A stretch of 64,000 nt of DNA from Auanema rhodensis (GCA_964057225.1 OZ059900.1:14647638-14711637), one strand, 5' to 3'. Shown: positions 1 through 12,742, numbered from the stretch's first letter. Notes: generated from the sequence alone by a model not told the origin. Numbers and translations: made by a program.

Positions 1-20
1 AGTGCAAATTCAATCCTCGG

Positions 21-31
21 TAGTATAGTGG
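21..31 (+). promoter_or_regulatory. Pol III A box (reference copy)
   Basis: TAGTATAGTGG in the D arm of the first tRNA fits the A-box consensus TRGYNNANNNG. The element is present in every unit; the copies at 25479 and 26795 carry C for the third T. Confidence 0.85.
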
Positions 32-63
32 TGAGTATCCGCGTCTGTCACATGCGAGACCCG

Positions 64-74
64 GGTTCAATTCC
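64..74 (+). promoter_or_regulatory. Pol III B box (reference copy)
   Basis: GGTTCAATTCC in the T arm fits the B-box consensus GGTTCRANTCC. Several units carry GGATC, GGTAC or GGTTT instead, which should weaken TFIIIC binding; they are marked individually. Confidence 0.85.
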
Positions 75-89
75 CGGCCGGGGAGAATG

Positions 90-94
90 TTTTT
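90..94 (+). terminator. Pol III T-run terminator (reference copy)
   Basis: Five T residues begin 5 nt after the discriminator base. The run is cut to four T in the units at 10105, 13626 and 62277. Confidence 0.8.
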
Positions 95-451
95 GTTCTG
101 ATTCATCGTTATTGAATGTTATGCTATTTTTGTTTTCTTCAAAAAGTCGGATAAAGACGATAATTATTAGAAAAAAGATTGTTTTAAACTTTCTGCTTTT
201 TCAAAAGTGATTTGAGCTTGTGATTTTTTTTAAATTTTCAAACATTTCTATTTAATTTAAGTGTTCTATCTTAATTACGATGAAAAAAATTGATACGTCA
301 GCGTTTATCAATCGTTAATTGTAACACCAAACTTCAATTAGCTCTTTGAGTAAAGTAGGCCATAAATCAAGATATGTTAGAGACAGTGTTTCATTTTTCT
401 ACTTTAATTCAAACTCACACTCTTAATGAAAGTTTCTAAGTGCAAATTCAA

Positions 452-523
452 TCCTCGGTAGTATAGTGGTGAGTATCCGCGTCTGTCACATGCGAGACCC
501 GGGTTCAATTCCCGGCCGGGGAG
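452..523 (+). tRNA. tRNA-Asp (GUC)
   Basis: Consensus sequence. Confidence 0.95.
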
Positions 524-889
524 AATGTTTTTGTTCTGATTCATCGTTATTGAATGTTATGCTATTTTTGTTTTCTTCAAAAAGTCGGATAAAGACGATA
601 ATTATTAGAAAAAAGATTGTTTTAAACTTTCTGCTTTTTCAAAAGTGGTTTGAGCTTGTGATTTTTTTTAAATTTTCAAACATTTCTATTTAATTTAAGT
701 GTTCTATCTTAATTACGATGAAAAAAATTGATACGTCAACGTTTATCAATCGTTAATTGTAACACCAAACTTCAATTAGCTCTTTGAGTAAAGTAGGCCA
801 TAAATCAAGATATGTTAGAGACAGTGTTTCATTTTTCTACTTTAATTCAAACTCACACTCTTAATGAAAGTTTCTAAGTGCAAATTCAA

Positions 890-961
890 TCCTCGGTAGT
901 ATAGTGGTGAGTATCCGCGTCTGTCACATGCGAGACCCGGGATCAATTCCCGGCCGGGGAG
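890..961 (+). tRNA. tRNA-Asp (GUC), T-loop variant
   Basis: Base 53 T>A (universal T54) changes the B box to GGATC; probably a weak or dead copy. Confidence 0.8.
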
Positions 962-1327
962 AATGTTTTTGTTCTGATTCATCGTTATTGAATGTTATGC
1001 TATTTTTGTTTTCTTCAAAAAGTCGGATAAAGACGATAATTATTAGAAAAAAGATTGTTTTAAACTTTCTGCTTTTTCAAAAGTGATTTGAGCTTGTGAT
1101 TTTTTTTAAATTTTCAAACATTTCTATTTAATTTAAGTGTTCTATCTTAATTACGATGAAAAAAATTGATACGTCAGCGTTTATCAATCGTTAATTGTAA
1201 CACCAAACTTCAATTAGCTCTTTGAGTAAAGTAGGCCATAAATCAAGATATGTTAGAGACAGTGTTTCATTTTTCTACTTTAATTCAAACTCACACTCTT
1301 AATGAAAGTTTCTAAGTGCAAATTCAA

Positions 1328-1399
1328 TCCTCGGTAGTATAGTGGTGAGTATCCGCGTCTGTCACATGCGAGACCCGGGATCAATTCCCGGCCGGGGAG
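1328..1399 (+). tRNA. tRNA-Asp (GUC), T-loop variant
   Basis: Base 53 T>A, B box GGATC. Confidence 0.8.
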
Positions 1400-1765
1400 A
1401 ATGTTTTTGTTCTGATTCATCGTTATTGAATGTTATGCTATTTTTGTTTTCTTCAAAAAGTCGGATAAAGACGATAATTATTAGAAAAAAGATTGTTTTA
1501 AACTTTCTGCTTTTTCAAAAGTGATTTGAGCTTGTGATTTTTTTTAAATTTTCAAACATTTCTATTTAATTTAAGTGTTCTATCTTAATTACGATGAAAA
1601 AAATTGATACGTCAGCGTTTATCAATCGTTAATTGTAACACCAAACTTCAATTAGCTCTTTGAGTAAAGTAGGCCATAAATCAAGATATGTTAGAGACAG
1701 TGTTTCATTTTTCTACTTTAATTCAAACTCACACTCTTAATGAAAGTTTCTAAGTGCAAATTCAA

Positions 1766-1837
1766 TCCTCGGTAGTATAGTGGTGAGTATCCGCGTCTGT
1801 CACATGCGAGACCCGGGTTCAATTCCCGGCCGGGGAG
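1766..1837 (+). tRNA. tRNA-Asp (GUC)
   Basis: Consensus sequence. Confidence 0.95.
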
Positions 1838-2204
1838 AATGTTTTTGTTCTGATTCATCGTTATTGAATGTTATGCTATTTTTGTTTTCTTCAAAAAGTC
1901 GGATAAAAACGATAATTATTAGAAAAAAGATTGTTTTAAACTTTCTGCTTTTTCAAAAGTGATTTGAGCTTGTGATTTTTTTTAAAATTTTCAAACATTT
2001 CTATTTAATTTAAGTGTTCTATCTTAATTACGATGAAAAAAATTGATACGTCAGCGTTTATCAATCGTTAATTGTAACACCAAACTTCAATTAGCTCTTT
2101 GAGTAAAGTAGGCCATAAATCAAGATATGTTAGAGACAGTGTTTCATTTTTCTACTTTAATTCAAACTCACACTCTTAATGAAAGTTTCTAAGTGCAAAT
2201 TCAA

Positions 2205-2276
2205 TCCTCGGTAGTATAGTGGTGAGTATCCGCGTCTGTCACATGCGAGACCCGGGTTCAATTCCCGGCCGGGGAG
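2205..2276 (+). tRNA. tRNA-Asp (GUC)
   Basis: Consensus sequence. Confidence 0.95.
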
Positions 2277-2642
2277 AATGTTTTTGTTCTGATTCATCGT
2301 TATTGAATGTTATGCTATTTTTGTTTTCTTCAAAAAGTCGGATAAAGACGATAATTATTAGAAAAAAGATTGTTTTAAACTTTCTGCTTTTTCAAAAGTG
2401 ATTTGAGCTTGTGATTTTTTTTAAATTTTCAAACATTTCTATTTAATTTAAGTGTTCTATCTTAATTACGATGAAAAAAATTGATACGTCAGCGTTTATC
2501 AATCGTTAATTGTAACACCAAACTTCAATTAGCTCTTTGAGTAAAGTAGGGCAAAAATCAAGATATGTTAGAGACAGTGTTTCATTTTTCTACTTTAATT
2601 CAAACTCACACTCTTAATGAAAGTTTCTAAGTGCAAATTCAA

Positions 2643-2714
2643 TCCTCGGTAGTATAGTGGTGAGTATCCGCGTCTGTCACATGCGAGACCCGGGTTCAAT
2701 TCCCGGCCGGGGAG
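2643..2714 (+). tRNA. tRNA-Asp (GUC)
   Basis: Consensus sequence. Confidence 0.95.
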
Positions 2715-3081
2715 AATGTTTTTGTTCTGATTCATCGTTATTGAATGTTATGCTATTTTTGTTTTCTTCAAAAAGTCGGATAAAAACGATAATTATTAGA
2801 AAAAAGATTGTTTTAAACTTTCTGCTTTTTCAAAAGTGATTTGAGCTTGTGATTTTTTTTTAAATTTTCAAACATTTCTATTTAATTTAAGTGTTCTATC
2901 TTAATTACGATGAAAAAAATTGATACGTCAGCGTTTATCAATCGTTAATTGTAACACCAAACTTCAATTAGCTCTTTGAGTAAAGTAGGCCATAAATCAA
3001 GATATGTTAGAGACAGTGTTTCATTTTTCTACTTTAATTCAAACTCACACTCTTAATGAAAGTTTCTAAGTGCAAATTCAA

Positions 3082-3153
3082 TCCTCGGTAGTATAGTGGT
3101 GAGTATCCGCGTCTGTCACATGCGAGACCCGGGTTCAATTCCCGGCCGGGGAG
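3082..3153 (+). tRNA. tRNA-Asp (GUC)
   Basis: Consensus sequence. Confidence 0.95.
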
Positions 3154-3519
3154 AATGTTTTTGTTCTGATTCATCGTTATTGAATGTTATGCTATTTTTG
3201 TTTTCTTCAAAAAGTCGGATAAAGACGATAATTATTAGAAAAAAGATTGTTTTAAACTTTCTGCTTTTTCAAAAGTGATTTGAGCTTGTGATTTTTTTTA
3301 AATTTTCAAACATTTCTATTTAATTTAAGTGTTCTATCTTAATTACGATGAAAAAAATTGATACGTCAGCGTTTATCAATCGTTAATTGTAACACCAAAC
3401 TTCAATTAGCTCTTTGAGTAAAGTAGGCCATAAATCAAGATATGTTAGAGACAGTGTTTCATTTTTCTACTTTAATTCAAACTCACACTCTTAATGAAAG
3501 TTTCTAAGTGCAAATTCAA

Positions 3520-3591
3520 TCCTCGGTAGTATAGTGGTGAGTATCCGCGTCTGTCACATGCGAGACCCGGGTTCAATTCCCGGCCGGGGAG
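3520..3591 (+). tRNA. tRNA-Asp (GUC)
   Basis: Consensus sequence. Confidence 0.95.
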
Positions 3592-3957
3592 AATGTTTTT
3601 GTTCTGATTCATCGTTATTGAATGTTATGCTATTTTTGTTTTCTTCAAAAAGTCGGATAAAGACGATAATTATTAGAAAAAAGATTGTTTTAAACTTTCT
3701 GCTTTTTCAAAAGTGGTTTGAGCTTGTGATTTTTTTTAAATTTTCAAACATTTCTATTTAATTTAAGTGTTCTATCTTAATTACGATGAAAAAAATTGAT
3801 ACGTCAACGTTTATCAATCGTTAATTGTAACACCAAACTTCAATTAGCTCTTTGAGTAAAGTAGGCCATAAATCAAGATATGTTAGAGACAGTGTTTCAT
3901 TTTTCTACTTTAATTCAAACTCACACTCTTAATGAAAGTTTCTAAGTGCAAATTCAA

Positions 3958-4029
3958 TCCTCGGTAGTATAGTGGTGAGTATCCGCGTCTGTCACATGCG
4001 AGACCCGGGATCAATTCCCGGCCGGGGAG
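3958..4029 (+). tRNA. tRNA-Asp (GUC), T-loop variant
   Basis: Base 53 T>A, B box GGATC. Confidence 0.8.
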
Positions 4030-4395
4030 AATGTTTTTGTTCTGATTCATCGTTATTGAATGTTATGCTATTTTTGTTTTCTTCAAAAAGTCGGATAAAG
4101 ACGATAATTATTAGAAAAAAGATTGTTTTAAACTTTCTGCTTTTTCAAAAGTGATTTGAGCTTGTGATTTTTTTTAAATTTTCAAACATTTCTATTTAAT
4201 TTAAGTGTTCTATCTTAATTACGATGAAAAAAATTGATACGTCAGCGTTTATCAATCGTTAATTGTAACACCAAACTTCAATTAGCTCTTTGAGTAAAGT
4301 AGGCCATAAATCAAGATATGTTAGAGACAGTGTTTCATTTTTCTACTTTAATTCAAACTCACACTCTTAATGAAAGTTTCTAAGTGCAAATTCAA

Positions 4396-4467
4396 TCCTC
4401 GGTAGTATAGTGGTGAGTATCCGCGTCTGTCACATGCGAGACCCGGGATCAATTCCCGGCCGGGGAG
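4396..4467 (+). tRNA. tRNA-Asp (GUC), T-loop variant
   Basis: Base 53 T>A, B box GGATC. Confidence 0.8.
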
Positions 4468-4833
4468 AATGTTTTTGTTCTGATTCATCGTTATTGAATG
4501 TTATGCTATTTTTGTTTTCTTCAAAAAGTCGGATAAAGACGATAATTATTAGAAAAAAGATTGTTTTAAACTTTCTGCTTTTTCAAAAGTGATTTGAGCT
4601 TGTGATTTTTTTTAAATTTTCAAACATTTCTATTTAATTTAAGTGTTCTATCTTAATTACGATGAAAAAAATTGATACGTCAGCGTTTATCAATCGTTAA
4701 TTGTAACACCAAACTTCAATTAGCTCTTTGAGTAAAGTAGGCCATAAATCAAGATATGTTAGAGACAGTGTTTCATTTTTCTACTTTAATTCAAACTCAC
4801 ACTCTTAATGAAAGTTTCTAAGTGCAAATTCAA

Positions 4834-4905
4834 TCCTCGGTAGTATAGTGGTGAGTATCCGCGTCTGTCACATGCGAGACCCGGGTTCAATTCCCGGCCG
4901 GGGAG
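4834..4905 (+). tRNA. tRNA-Asp (GUC)
   Basis: Consensus sequence. Confidence 0.95.
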
Positions 4906-5272
4906 AATGTTTTTGTTCTGATTCATCGTTATTGAATGTTATGCTATTTTTGTTTTCTTCAAAAAGTCGGATAAAAACGATAATTATTAGAAAAAAGATT
5001 GTTTTAAACTTTCTGCTTTTTCAAAAGTGATTTGAGCTTGTGATTTTTTTTAAAATTTTCAAACATTTCTATTTAATTTAAGTGTTCTATCTTAATTACG
5101 ATGAAAAAAATTGATACGTCAGCGTTTATCAATCGTTAATTGTAACACCAAACTTCAATTAGCTCTTTGAGTAAAGTAGGCCATAAATCAAGATATGTTA
5201 GAGACAGTGTTTCATTTTTCTACTTTAATTCAAACTCACACTCTTAATGAAAGTTTCTAAGTGCAAATTCAA

Positions 5273-5344
5273 TCCTCGGTAGTATAGTGGTGAGTATCCG
5301 CGTCTGTCACATGCGAGACCCGGGTTCAATTCCCGGCCGGGGAG
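5273..5344 (+). tRNA. tRNA-Asp (GUC)
   Basis: Consensus sequence. Confidence 0.95.
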
Positions 5345-5710
5345 AATGTTTTTGTTCTGATTCATCGTTATTGAATGTTATGCTATTTTTGTTTTCTTCA
5401 AAAAGTCGGATAAAGACGATAATTATTAGAAAAAAGATTGTTTTAAACTTTCTGCTTTTTCAAAAGTGATTTGAGCTTGTGATTTTTTTTAAATTTTCAA
5501 ACATTTCTATTTAATTTAAGTGTTCTATCTTAATTACGATGAAAAAAATTGATACGTCAGCGTTTATCAATCGTTAATTGTAACACCAAACTTCAATTAG
5601 CTCTTTGAGTAAAGTAGGGCAAAAATCAAGATATGTTAGAGACAGTGTTTCATTTTTCTACTTTAATTCAAACTCACACTCTTAATGAAAGTTTCTAAGT
5701 GCAAATTCAA

Positions 5711-5782
5711 TCCTCGGTAGTATAGTGGTGAGTATCCGCGTCTGTCACATGCGAGACCCGGGTTCAATTCCCGGCCGGGGAG
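5711..5782 (+). tRNA. tRNA-Asp (GUC)
   Basis: Consensus sequence. Confidence 0.95.
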
Positions 5783-6148
5783 AATGTTTTTGTTCTGATT
5801 CATCGTTATTGAATGTTATGCTATTTTTGTTTTCTTCAAAAAGTCGGATAAAGACGATAATTATTAGAAAAAAGATTGTTTTAAACTTTCTGCTTTTTCA
5901 AAAGTGATTTGAGCTTGTGATTTTTTTTAAATTTTCAAACATTTCTATTTAATTTAAGTGTTCTATCTTAATTACGATGAAAAAAATTGATACGTCAGCG
6001 TTTATCAATCGTTAATTGTAACACCAAACTTCAATTAGCTCTTTGAGTAAAGTAGGCCATAAATCAAGATATGTTAGAGACAGTGTTTCATTTTTCTACG
6101 TTTATTCAAACTCACACTCTTAATGAAAGTTTCTAAGTGCAAATTCAA

Positions 6149-6220
6149 TCCTCGGTAGTATAGTGGTGAGTATCCGCGTCTGTCACATGCGAGACCCGGG
6201 TTCAATTCCCGGCCGGGGAG
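6149..6220 (+). tRNA. tRNA-Asp (GUC)
   Basis: Consensus sequence. Confidence 0.95.
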
Positions 6221-6587
6221 AATGTTTTTGTTCTGATTCATCGTTATTGAATGTTATGCTATTTTTGTTTTCTTCAAAAAGTCGGATAAAAACGATAATT
6301 ATTAGAAAAAAGATTGTTTTAAACTTTCTGCTTTTTCAAAAGTGATTTGAGCTTGTGATTTTTTTTTAAATTTTCAAACATTTCTATTTAATTTAAGTGT
6401 TCTATCTTAATTACGATGAAAAAAATTGATACGTCAGCGTTTATCAATCGTTAATTGTAACACCAAACTTCAATTAGCTCTTTGAGTAAAGTAGGCCATA
6501 AATCAAGATATGTTAGAGACAGTGTTTCATTTTTCTACTTTAATTCAAACTCACACTCTTAATGAAAGTTTCTAAGTGCAAATTCAA

Positions 6588-6659
6588 TCCTCGGTAGTAT
6601 AGTGGTGAGTATCCGCGTCTGTCACATGCGAGACCCGGGTTCAATTCCCGGCCGGGGAG
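6588..6659 (+). tRNA. tRNA-Asp (GUC)
   Basis: Consensus sequence; its spacer switches from type A to type B part way, at about 6860. Confidence 0.95.
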
Positions 6660-7026
6660 AATGTTTTTGTTCTGATTCATCGTTATTGAATGTTATGCTA
6701 TTTTTGTTTTCTTCAAAAAGTCGGATAAAAACGATAATTATTAGAAAAAAGATTGTTTTAAACTTTCTGCTTTTTCAAAAGTGATTTGAGCTTGTGATTT
6801 TTTTTTAAATTTTCAAACATTTCTATTTAATTTAAGTGTTCTATCTTAATTACGATGAAAAAAAATGGAACGTCAGCGTTAATCAATTGTTCATTGTAAC
6901 ACCAAACTTCAATTAGCTCTTTGATTAAAGTAGGCCATGAATCAAGATATGTTAGAGACAGTGTTTCATTTTTCTACTTTAATTCAAACTCACACTCTTA
7001 ATGAAAGTTTCTAAGTGCAAATTCAA

Positions 7027-7098
7027 TCCTCGGTAGTATAGTGGTGAGTATCCGCGTCTGTCACATGCGAGACCCGGGTTCAATTCCCGGCCGGGGAG
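7027..7098 (+). tRNA. tRNA-Asp (GUC)
   Basis: Consensus sequence. Confidence 0.95.
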
Positions 7099-7465
7099 AA
7101 TGTTTTTGTTCTGATTCATCGTTATTGAATGTTATGCTATTTTTGTTTTCTTCAAAAAGTCGGATAAAAACGATAATTATTAGAAAAAAGATTGTTTTAA
7201 ACTTTCTGCTTTTTCAAAAGTGATTTGAGCTTGTGATTTTTTTTTAAATTTTCAAACATTTCTATTTAATTTAAGTGTTCTATCTTAATTACGATGAAAA
7301 AAATTGATACGTCAGCGTTTATCAATCGTTAATTGTAACACCAAACTTCAATTAGCTCTTTGAGTAAAGTAGGCCATAAATCAAGATATGTTAGAGACAG
7401 TGTTTCATTTTTCTACTTTAATTCAAACTCACACTCTTAATGAAAGTTTCTAAGTGCAAATTCAA

Positions 7466-7537
7466 TCCTCGGTAGTATAGTGGTGAGTATCCGCGTCTGT
7501 CACATGCGAGACCCGGGTTCAATTCCCGGCCGGGGAG
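7466..7537 (+). tRNA. tRNA-Asp (GUC)
   Basis: Consensus sequence. Confidence 0.95.
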
Positions 7538-7903
7538 AATGTTTTTGTTCTGATTCATCGTTATTGAATGTTATGCTATTTTTGTTTTCTTCAAAAAGTC
7601 GGATAAAGACGATAATTATTAGAAAAAAGATTGTTTTAAACTTTCTGCTTTTTCAAAAGTGATTTGAGCTTGTGATTTTTTTTAAATTTTCAAACATTTC
7701 TATTTAATTTAAGTGTTCTATCTTAATTACGATGAAAAAAATTGATACGTCAGCGTTTATCAATCGTTAATTGTAACACCAAACTTCAATTAGCTCTTTG
7801 AGTAAAGTAGGGCAAAAATCAAGATATGTTAGAGACAGTGTTTCATTTTTCTACTTTAATTCAAACTCACACTCTTAATGAAAGTTTCTAAGTGCAAATT
7901 CAA

Positions 7904-7975
7904 TCCTCGGTAGTATAGTGGTGAGTATCCGCGTCTGTCACATGCGAGACCCGGGTTCAATTCCCGGCCGGGGAG
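7904..7975 (+). tRNA. tRNA-Asp (GUC)
   Basis: Consensus sequence; first unit with a full type B spacer. Confidence 0.95.
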
Positions 7976-8342
7976 AATGTTTTTGTTCTGATTCATCGTT
8001 ATTGAATGTTATGCTATTTTTGTTTTCTTCAAAAAGTCGGATAAAGACGATAATTATTAGAAAAAAGGTTGTTTTAAACTTTCTGTTTTTTCAAAAGTGA
8101 TTTGAGCTTGTGTTTTTTTTCTAAATTGTTAAACATTTCCATTTAATTTAAATGTTCTATCTCAATTACGATGAAAAAAATTGAAACGTCAGCGTTAATC
8201 AATTGTTCATTGTAACACCAAACTTCAATTAGCTCTTTGAGTAAAGTAGGCCATAAATCAATATATGTTAGAGACAGTGTTTCATTTTTCTACTATAATT
8301 CAAACTCACACTCTTAATGAAAGTTTCTAAGTGCAAATTCAA

Positions 8343-8414
8343 TCGTCGGTAGTATAGTGGTGAGTATCCGCGTCTGTCACATGCGAGACCCGGGTTCAAT
8401 TCCCGGCCGGGGAG
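8343..8414 (+). tRNA. tRNA-Asp (GUC), acceptor variant
   Basis: Base 3 C>G gives a G-G mismatch in the acceptor stem. Confidence 0.82.
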
Positions 8415-8781
8415 AATGTTTTTGTTCTGATTCATCGTTATTGAATGTTATGCTATTTTTGTTTTCTTCAAAAAGTCGGATAAAAACGATAATTATTAGA
8501 AAAAAGATTGTTTTAAACTTTCTGTTTTTTCAAAAGTGATTTGAGCTTGTGTTTTTTTTCTAAATTGTTAAACATTTCCATTTAATTTAAATGTTCTATC
8601 TCAATTACGATGAAAAAAAATGGAACGTCAGCGTTAATCAATTGTTCATTGTAACACCAAACTTCAATTAGCTCTTTGATTAAAGTAGGCCATAAATCAA
8701 GATATGTTAGAGACAGTGTTTCATTTTTCTACTTTAATTCAAACTCACACTCTTAATGAAAGTTTCTAAGTGCAAATTCAA

Positions 8782-8853
8782 TCCTCGGTAGTATAGTGGT
8801 GAGTATCCGCGTCTGTCACATGCGAGACCCGGGTTCAATTCCCGGCCGGGGAG
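8782..8853 (+). tRNA. tRNA-Asp (GUC)
   Basis: Consensus sequence. Confidence 0.95.
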
Positions 8854-9220
8854 AATGTTTTTGTTCTGATTCATCGTTATTGAATGTTATGCTATTTTTG
8901 TTTTCTTCAAAAAGTCGGATAAAAACGATAATTATTAGAAAAAAGATTGTTTTAAACTTTCTGTTTTTTCAAAAGTGATTTGAGCTTGTGTTTTTTTTCT
9001 AAATTGTTAAACATTTCCATTTAATTTAAATGTTCTATCTCAATTACGATGAAAAAAAATGGAACGTCAGCGTTAATCAATTGTTCATTGTAACACCAAA
9101 CTTCAATTAGCTCTTTGATTAAAGTAGGCCATGAATCAAGATATGTTAGAGACAGTGTTCCATTTTTCTACTTTAATTCAAACTCACACTCTTAATGAAA
9201 GTTTCTAAGTGCAAATTCAA

Positions 9221-9292
9221 TCCTCGGTAGTATAGTGGTGAGTATCCGCGTCTGTCACATGCGAGACCCGGGTTCAATTCCCGGCCGGGGAG
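9221..9292 (+). tRNA. tRNA-Asp (GUC)
   Basis: Consensus sequence. Confidence 0.95.
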
Positions 9293-9659
9293 AATGTTTT
9301 TGTTCTGATTCATCGTTATTGAATGTTATGCTATTTTTGTTTTCTTCAAAAAGTCGGATAAAAACGATAATTATTAGAAAAAAGATTGTTTTAAACTTTC
9401 TGCTTTTTCAAAAGTGATTTGAGCTTGTGTTTTTTTTCTAAATTGTTAAACATTTCTATTTAATTTAAGTGTTCTATATTAATTACGATGAAAAAAATTG
9501 AAACGTCAGCGTTAATCAATTGTTCATTGTAACACCAAACTTCAATTAGCTCTTTGTGTAAAGTAGGCCATAAAACAAGATATGCTAGAGACAGTGTTTC
9601 ATTTTTCTACTTTAATTCAAACTCACACTCTTAATGAAAGTTTCTAAGTGCAAATTCAA

Positions 9660-9731
9660 TCCTCGGTAGTATAGTGGTGAGTATCCGCGTCTGTCACATG
9701 CGAGACCCGGGTTCAATTCCCGGCCGGGGAG
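9660..9731 (+). tRNA. tRNA-Asp (GUC)
   Basis: Consensus sequence; unit lengthened by a TTTTA-type insertion. Confidence 0.95.
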
Positions 9732-10104
9732 AATGTTTTTGTTCTGATTCATCGTTATTGAATGTTATGCTATTTTTGTTTTCTTCCAAAAGTCGGATAA
9801 AAAAGATAATTGTTAGAAAAAAGGTTGTTTTATTTTAAACTTTCTGTTTTTTCAAAAGTGATTTGAGCTTGTGTTTTTTTTTCTAAATTGTTAAACATTT
9901 CCATTTAATTTGAATGTTCTATCTCAATTACGATGAAAAAAAATGGAACGTCAGCGTTAATCAATTGTTCATTGTAACACCAAACTTCAATTAGCTCTTT
10001 GATTAAAGTAGGCCATAAATCAAGATATGTTAGAGACAGTGTTTCATTTTTCTACTTTAATTCAAACTCACACTCTTAATGAAAGTTTTTAAGTGCAAAT
10101 TCAA

Positions 10105-10176
10105 TCCTCGGTAGTATAGTGGTGAGTATCCGCGTCTGTCACATGCGAGACCCGGGTTCAATTCCCGGCCGGGGAG
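10105..10176 (+). tRNA. tRNA-Asp (GUC), short terminator
   Basis: Consensus tRNA; downstream run is GGTTTTG, four T only. Confidence 0.93.
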
Positions 10177-10543
10177 AATGGTTTTGTTCTGATTCATCGT
10201 TATTGAATGTTATGCTATTTTTGTTTTCTTCAAAAAGTCGGATAAAAACGATAATTATTAGAAAAAAGATTGTTTTAAACTTTCTGCTTTTTCAAAAGTG
10301 ATTTGAGCTTGTGTTTTTTTTCTAAATTGTTAAACATTTCTATTTAATTTAAGTGTTCTATATTAATTACGATGAAAAAAATCGAAACGTCAGCGTTAAT
10401 CAATTGTTCATTGTAACACCAAACTTCAATTAGCTCTTTGTGTAAAGTAGGCCATAAAACAAGATATGTTAGAGACAGTGTTTCATTTTTCTACTTTAAT
10501 TCAAACTCACACTCTTAATGAAAGTTTCTAAGTGCAAATTCAA

Positions 10544-10615
10544 TCCTCGGTAGTATAGTGGTGAGTATCCGCGTCTGTCACATGCGAGACCCGGGTACAA
10601 TTCCTGGCCGGGGAG
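10544..10615 (+). tRNA. tRNA-Asp (GUC), T-arm variant
   Basis: Base 54 T>A (universal pseudouridine position 55) and base 62 C>T (G-U in the T stem). Confidence 0.75.
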
Positions 10616-10982
10616 AATGTTTTTGTTCTGATTCATCGTTATTGAATGTTATGCTATTTTTGTTTTTTTCCAAAAGTCGGATAAAAAAGATAATTATTAG
10701 AAAAAAGGTTGTTTTAAACTTTCTGTTTTTTCAAAAGTGATTTGAGCTTGTGTTTTTTTTCTAAATTGTTAAACATTTCCATTTAATTTAAATGTTCTAT
10801 CTCAATTACGATGAAAAAAATTGAAACGTCAGCGTTAATCAATTGTTCATTGTAACACCAAACTTCAATTAGCTCTTTGAGTAAAGTAGGCCATAAATCA
10901 AGATATGTTAGAGACAGTGTTTCATTTTTCTACTATAATTCAAACTCACACTCTTAATGAAAGTTTCTAAGTGCAAATTCAA

Positions 10983-11054
10983 TCGTCGGTAGTATAGTGG
11001 TGAGTATCCGCGTCTGTCACATGCGAGACCCGGGATCAATTCCCGGCCGGGGAG
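10983..11054 (+). tRNA. tRNA-Asp (GUC), double variant
   Basis: Base 3 C>G and base 53 T>A. Confidence 0.75.
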
Positions 11055-11421
11055 AATGTTTTTGTTCTGATTCATCGTTATTGAATGTTATGCTATTTTT
11101 GTTTTTTTCCAAAAGTCGGATAAAAAAGATAATTATTAGAAAAAAGGTTGTTTTAAACTTTCTGTTTTTTCAAAAGTGATTTGAGCTTGTGTTTTTTTTC
11201 TAAATTGTTAAACATTTCCATTTAATTTAAATGTTCTATCTCAATTACGATGAAAAAAATTGAAACGTCAGCGTTAATCAATTGTTCATTGTAACACCAA
11301 ACTTCAATTAGCTCTTTGAGTAAAGTAGGCCATAAATCAATATATGTTAGAGACAGTGTTTCATTTTTCTACTATAATTCAAACTCACACTCTTAATGAA
11401 AGTTTCTAAGTGCAAATTCAA

Positions 11422-11493
11422 TCGTCGGTAGTATAGTGGTGAGTATCCGCGTCTGTCACATGCGAGACCCGGGTTCAATTCCCGGCCGGGGAG
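11422..11493 (+). tRNA. tRNA-Asp (GUC), acceptor variant
   Basis: Base 3 C>G. Confidence 0.82.
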
Positions 11494-11860
11494 AATGTTT
11501 TTGTTCTGATTCATCGTTATTGAATGTTATGCTATTTTTGTTTTCTTCAAAAAGTCGGATAAAAACGATAATTATTAGAAAAAAGATTGTTATAAACTTT
11601 CTGCTTTTTCAAAAGTGATTTGAGCTTGTGTTTTTTTTCTAAATTGTTAAACATTTCTATTTAATTTAAGTGTTCTATACTAATTACGATGAAAAAAATT
11701 GAAACGTCAGCGTTAATCAATTGTTCATTGTAACACCAAACTTCAATTAGCTCTTTGTGTAAAGTAGGCCATAAAACAAGATATGCTAGAGACAGTGTTT
11801 CATTTTTCTACTTTAATTCAAACTCACACTCTTAATGAAAGTTTCTAAGTGCAAATTCAA

Positions 11861-11932
11861 TCCTCGGTAGTATAGTGGTGAGTATCCGCGTCTGTCACAT
11901 GCGAGACCCGGGTTCAATTCCCGGCCGGGGAG
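11861..11932 (+). tRNA. tRNA-Asp (GUC)
   Basis: Consensus sequence; TTTTA-insertion unit. Confidence 0.95.
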
Positions 11933-12304
11933 AATGTTTTTGTTCTGATTCATCGTTAGTGAATGTTATGCTATTTTTGTTTTCTTCCAAAAGTCGGATA
12001 AAAAAGATAATTATTAGAAAAAAGGTTGTTTTATTTTAAACTTTCTGTTTTTTCAAAAGTGATTTGAGCTTGTGTTTTTTTTCTAAATTGTTAAACATTT
12101 CCATTTAATTTGAATGTTCTATCTCAATTACGATGAAAAAAAATGGAACGTCAGCGTTAATCAATTGTTCATTGTAACACCAAACTTCAATTAGCTCTTT
12201 GATTAAAGTAGGCCATAAATCAAGATATGTTAGAGACAGTGTTTCATTTTTCTACTTTAATTCAAACTCACACTCTTAATGAAAGTTTTTAAGTGCAAAT
12301 TCAA

Positions 12305-12376
12305 TCCTCGGTAGTATAGTGGTGAGTATCCGCGTCTGTCACATGCGAGACCCGGGTTCAATTCCCGGCCGGGGAG
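12305..12376 (+). tRNA. tRNA-Asp (GUC)
   Basis: Consensus sequence. Confidence 0.95.
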
Positions 12377-12742
12377 AATGTTTTTGTTCTGATTCATCGT
12401 TATTGAATGTTATGCTATTTTTGTTTTCTTCAAAAAGTCGGATAAAAACGATAATTATTAGAAAAAAGATTGTTTTAAACTTTCTGCTTTTTCAAAAGTG
12501 ATTTGAGCTTGTGATATTTTCTAAATTTTTAAACATTTCCATTTAATTTAAGTATTCTATCTCAATTACGATGAAAAAAAATGGAACGTCAGCGTTAATC
12601 AATTGTTCATTGTAACACCAAACTTCAATTAGCTCTTTGAGTAAAGTAGGCCATAAATCAAGATATGTTAGAGACAGTGTTTCATTTTTCTACTTTAATT
12701 CAAACTCACACTCTTAATGAAAGTTTCTAAGTGCAAATTCAA

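Larger units (their letters stand above)
14..85 (+). tRNA. tRNA-Asp (GUC), reference copy
   Basis: This is a 72-nt cloverleaf. The acceptor stem pairs bases 1-7 with 65-71, including one U-G. The D arm is bases 10-25. The anticodon stem pairs 27-31 with 39-43, and anticodon GTC is at bases 34-36. The variable region has 4 nt and the T stem pairs 48-52 with 60-64. Base 72 is discriminator G, and no CCA is encoded, as in eukaryotic nuclear tRNA genes. It would deliver aspartate to GAC/GAU codons. Base numbers in the other tRNA entries follow this copy. Confidence 0.97.
452..5710 (+). repeat. Higher-order repeat, 3,068-bp period (7 units)
   Basis: The five units starting at 452 recur in the same order from 3520. 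Diagnostic changes repeat 3,068 bp apart: GTGGTTTGAGC with CGTCAACG in the first unit, the GGATC T-loop change in the next two, TTTAAAATTTTC in the fourth, and AGGGCAAAAATC in the fifth (2549 and 5617). Confidence 0.8.
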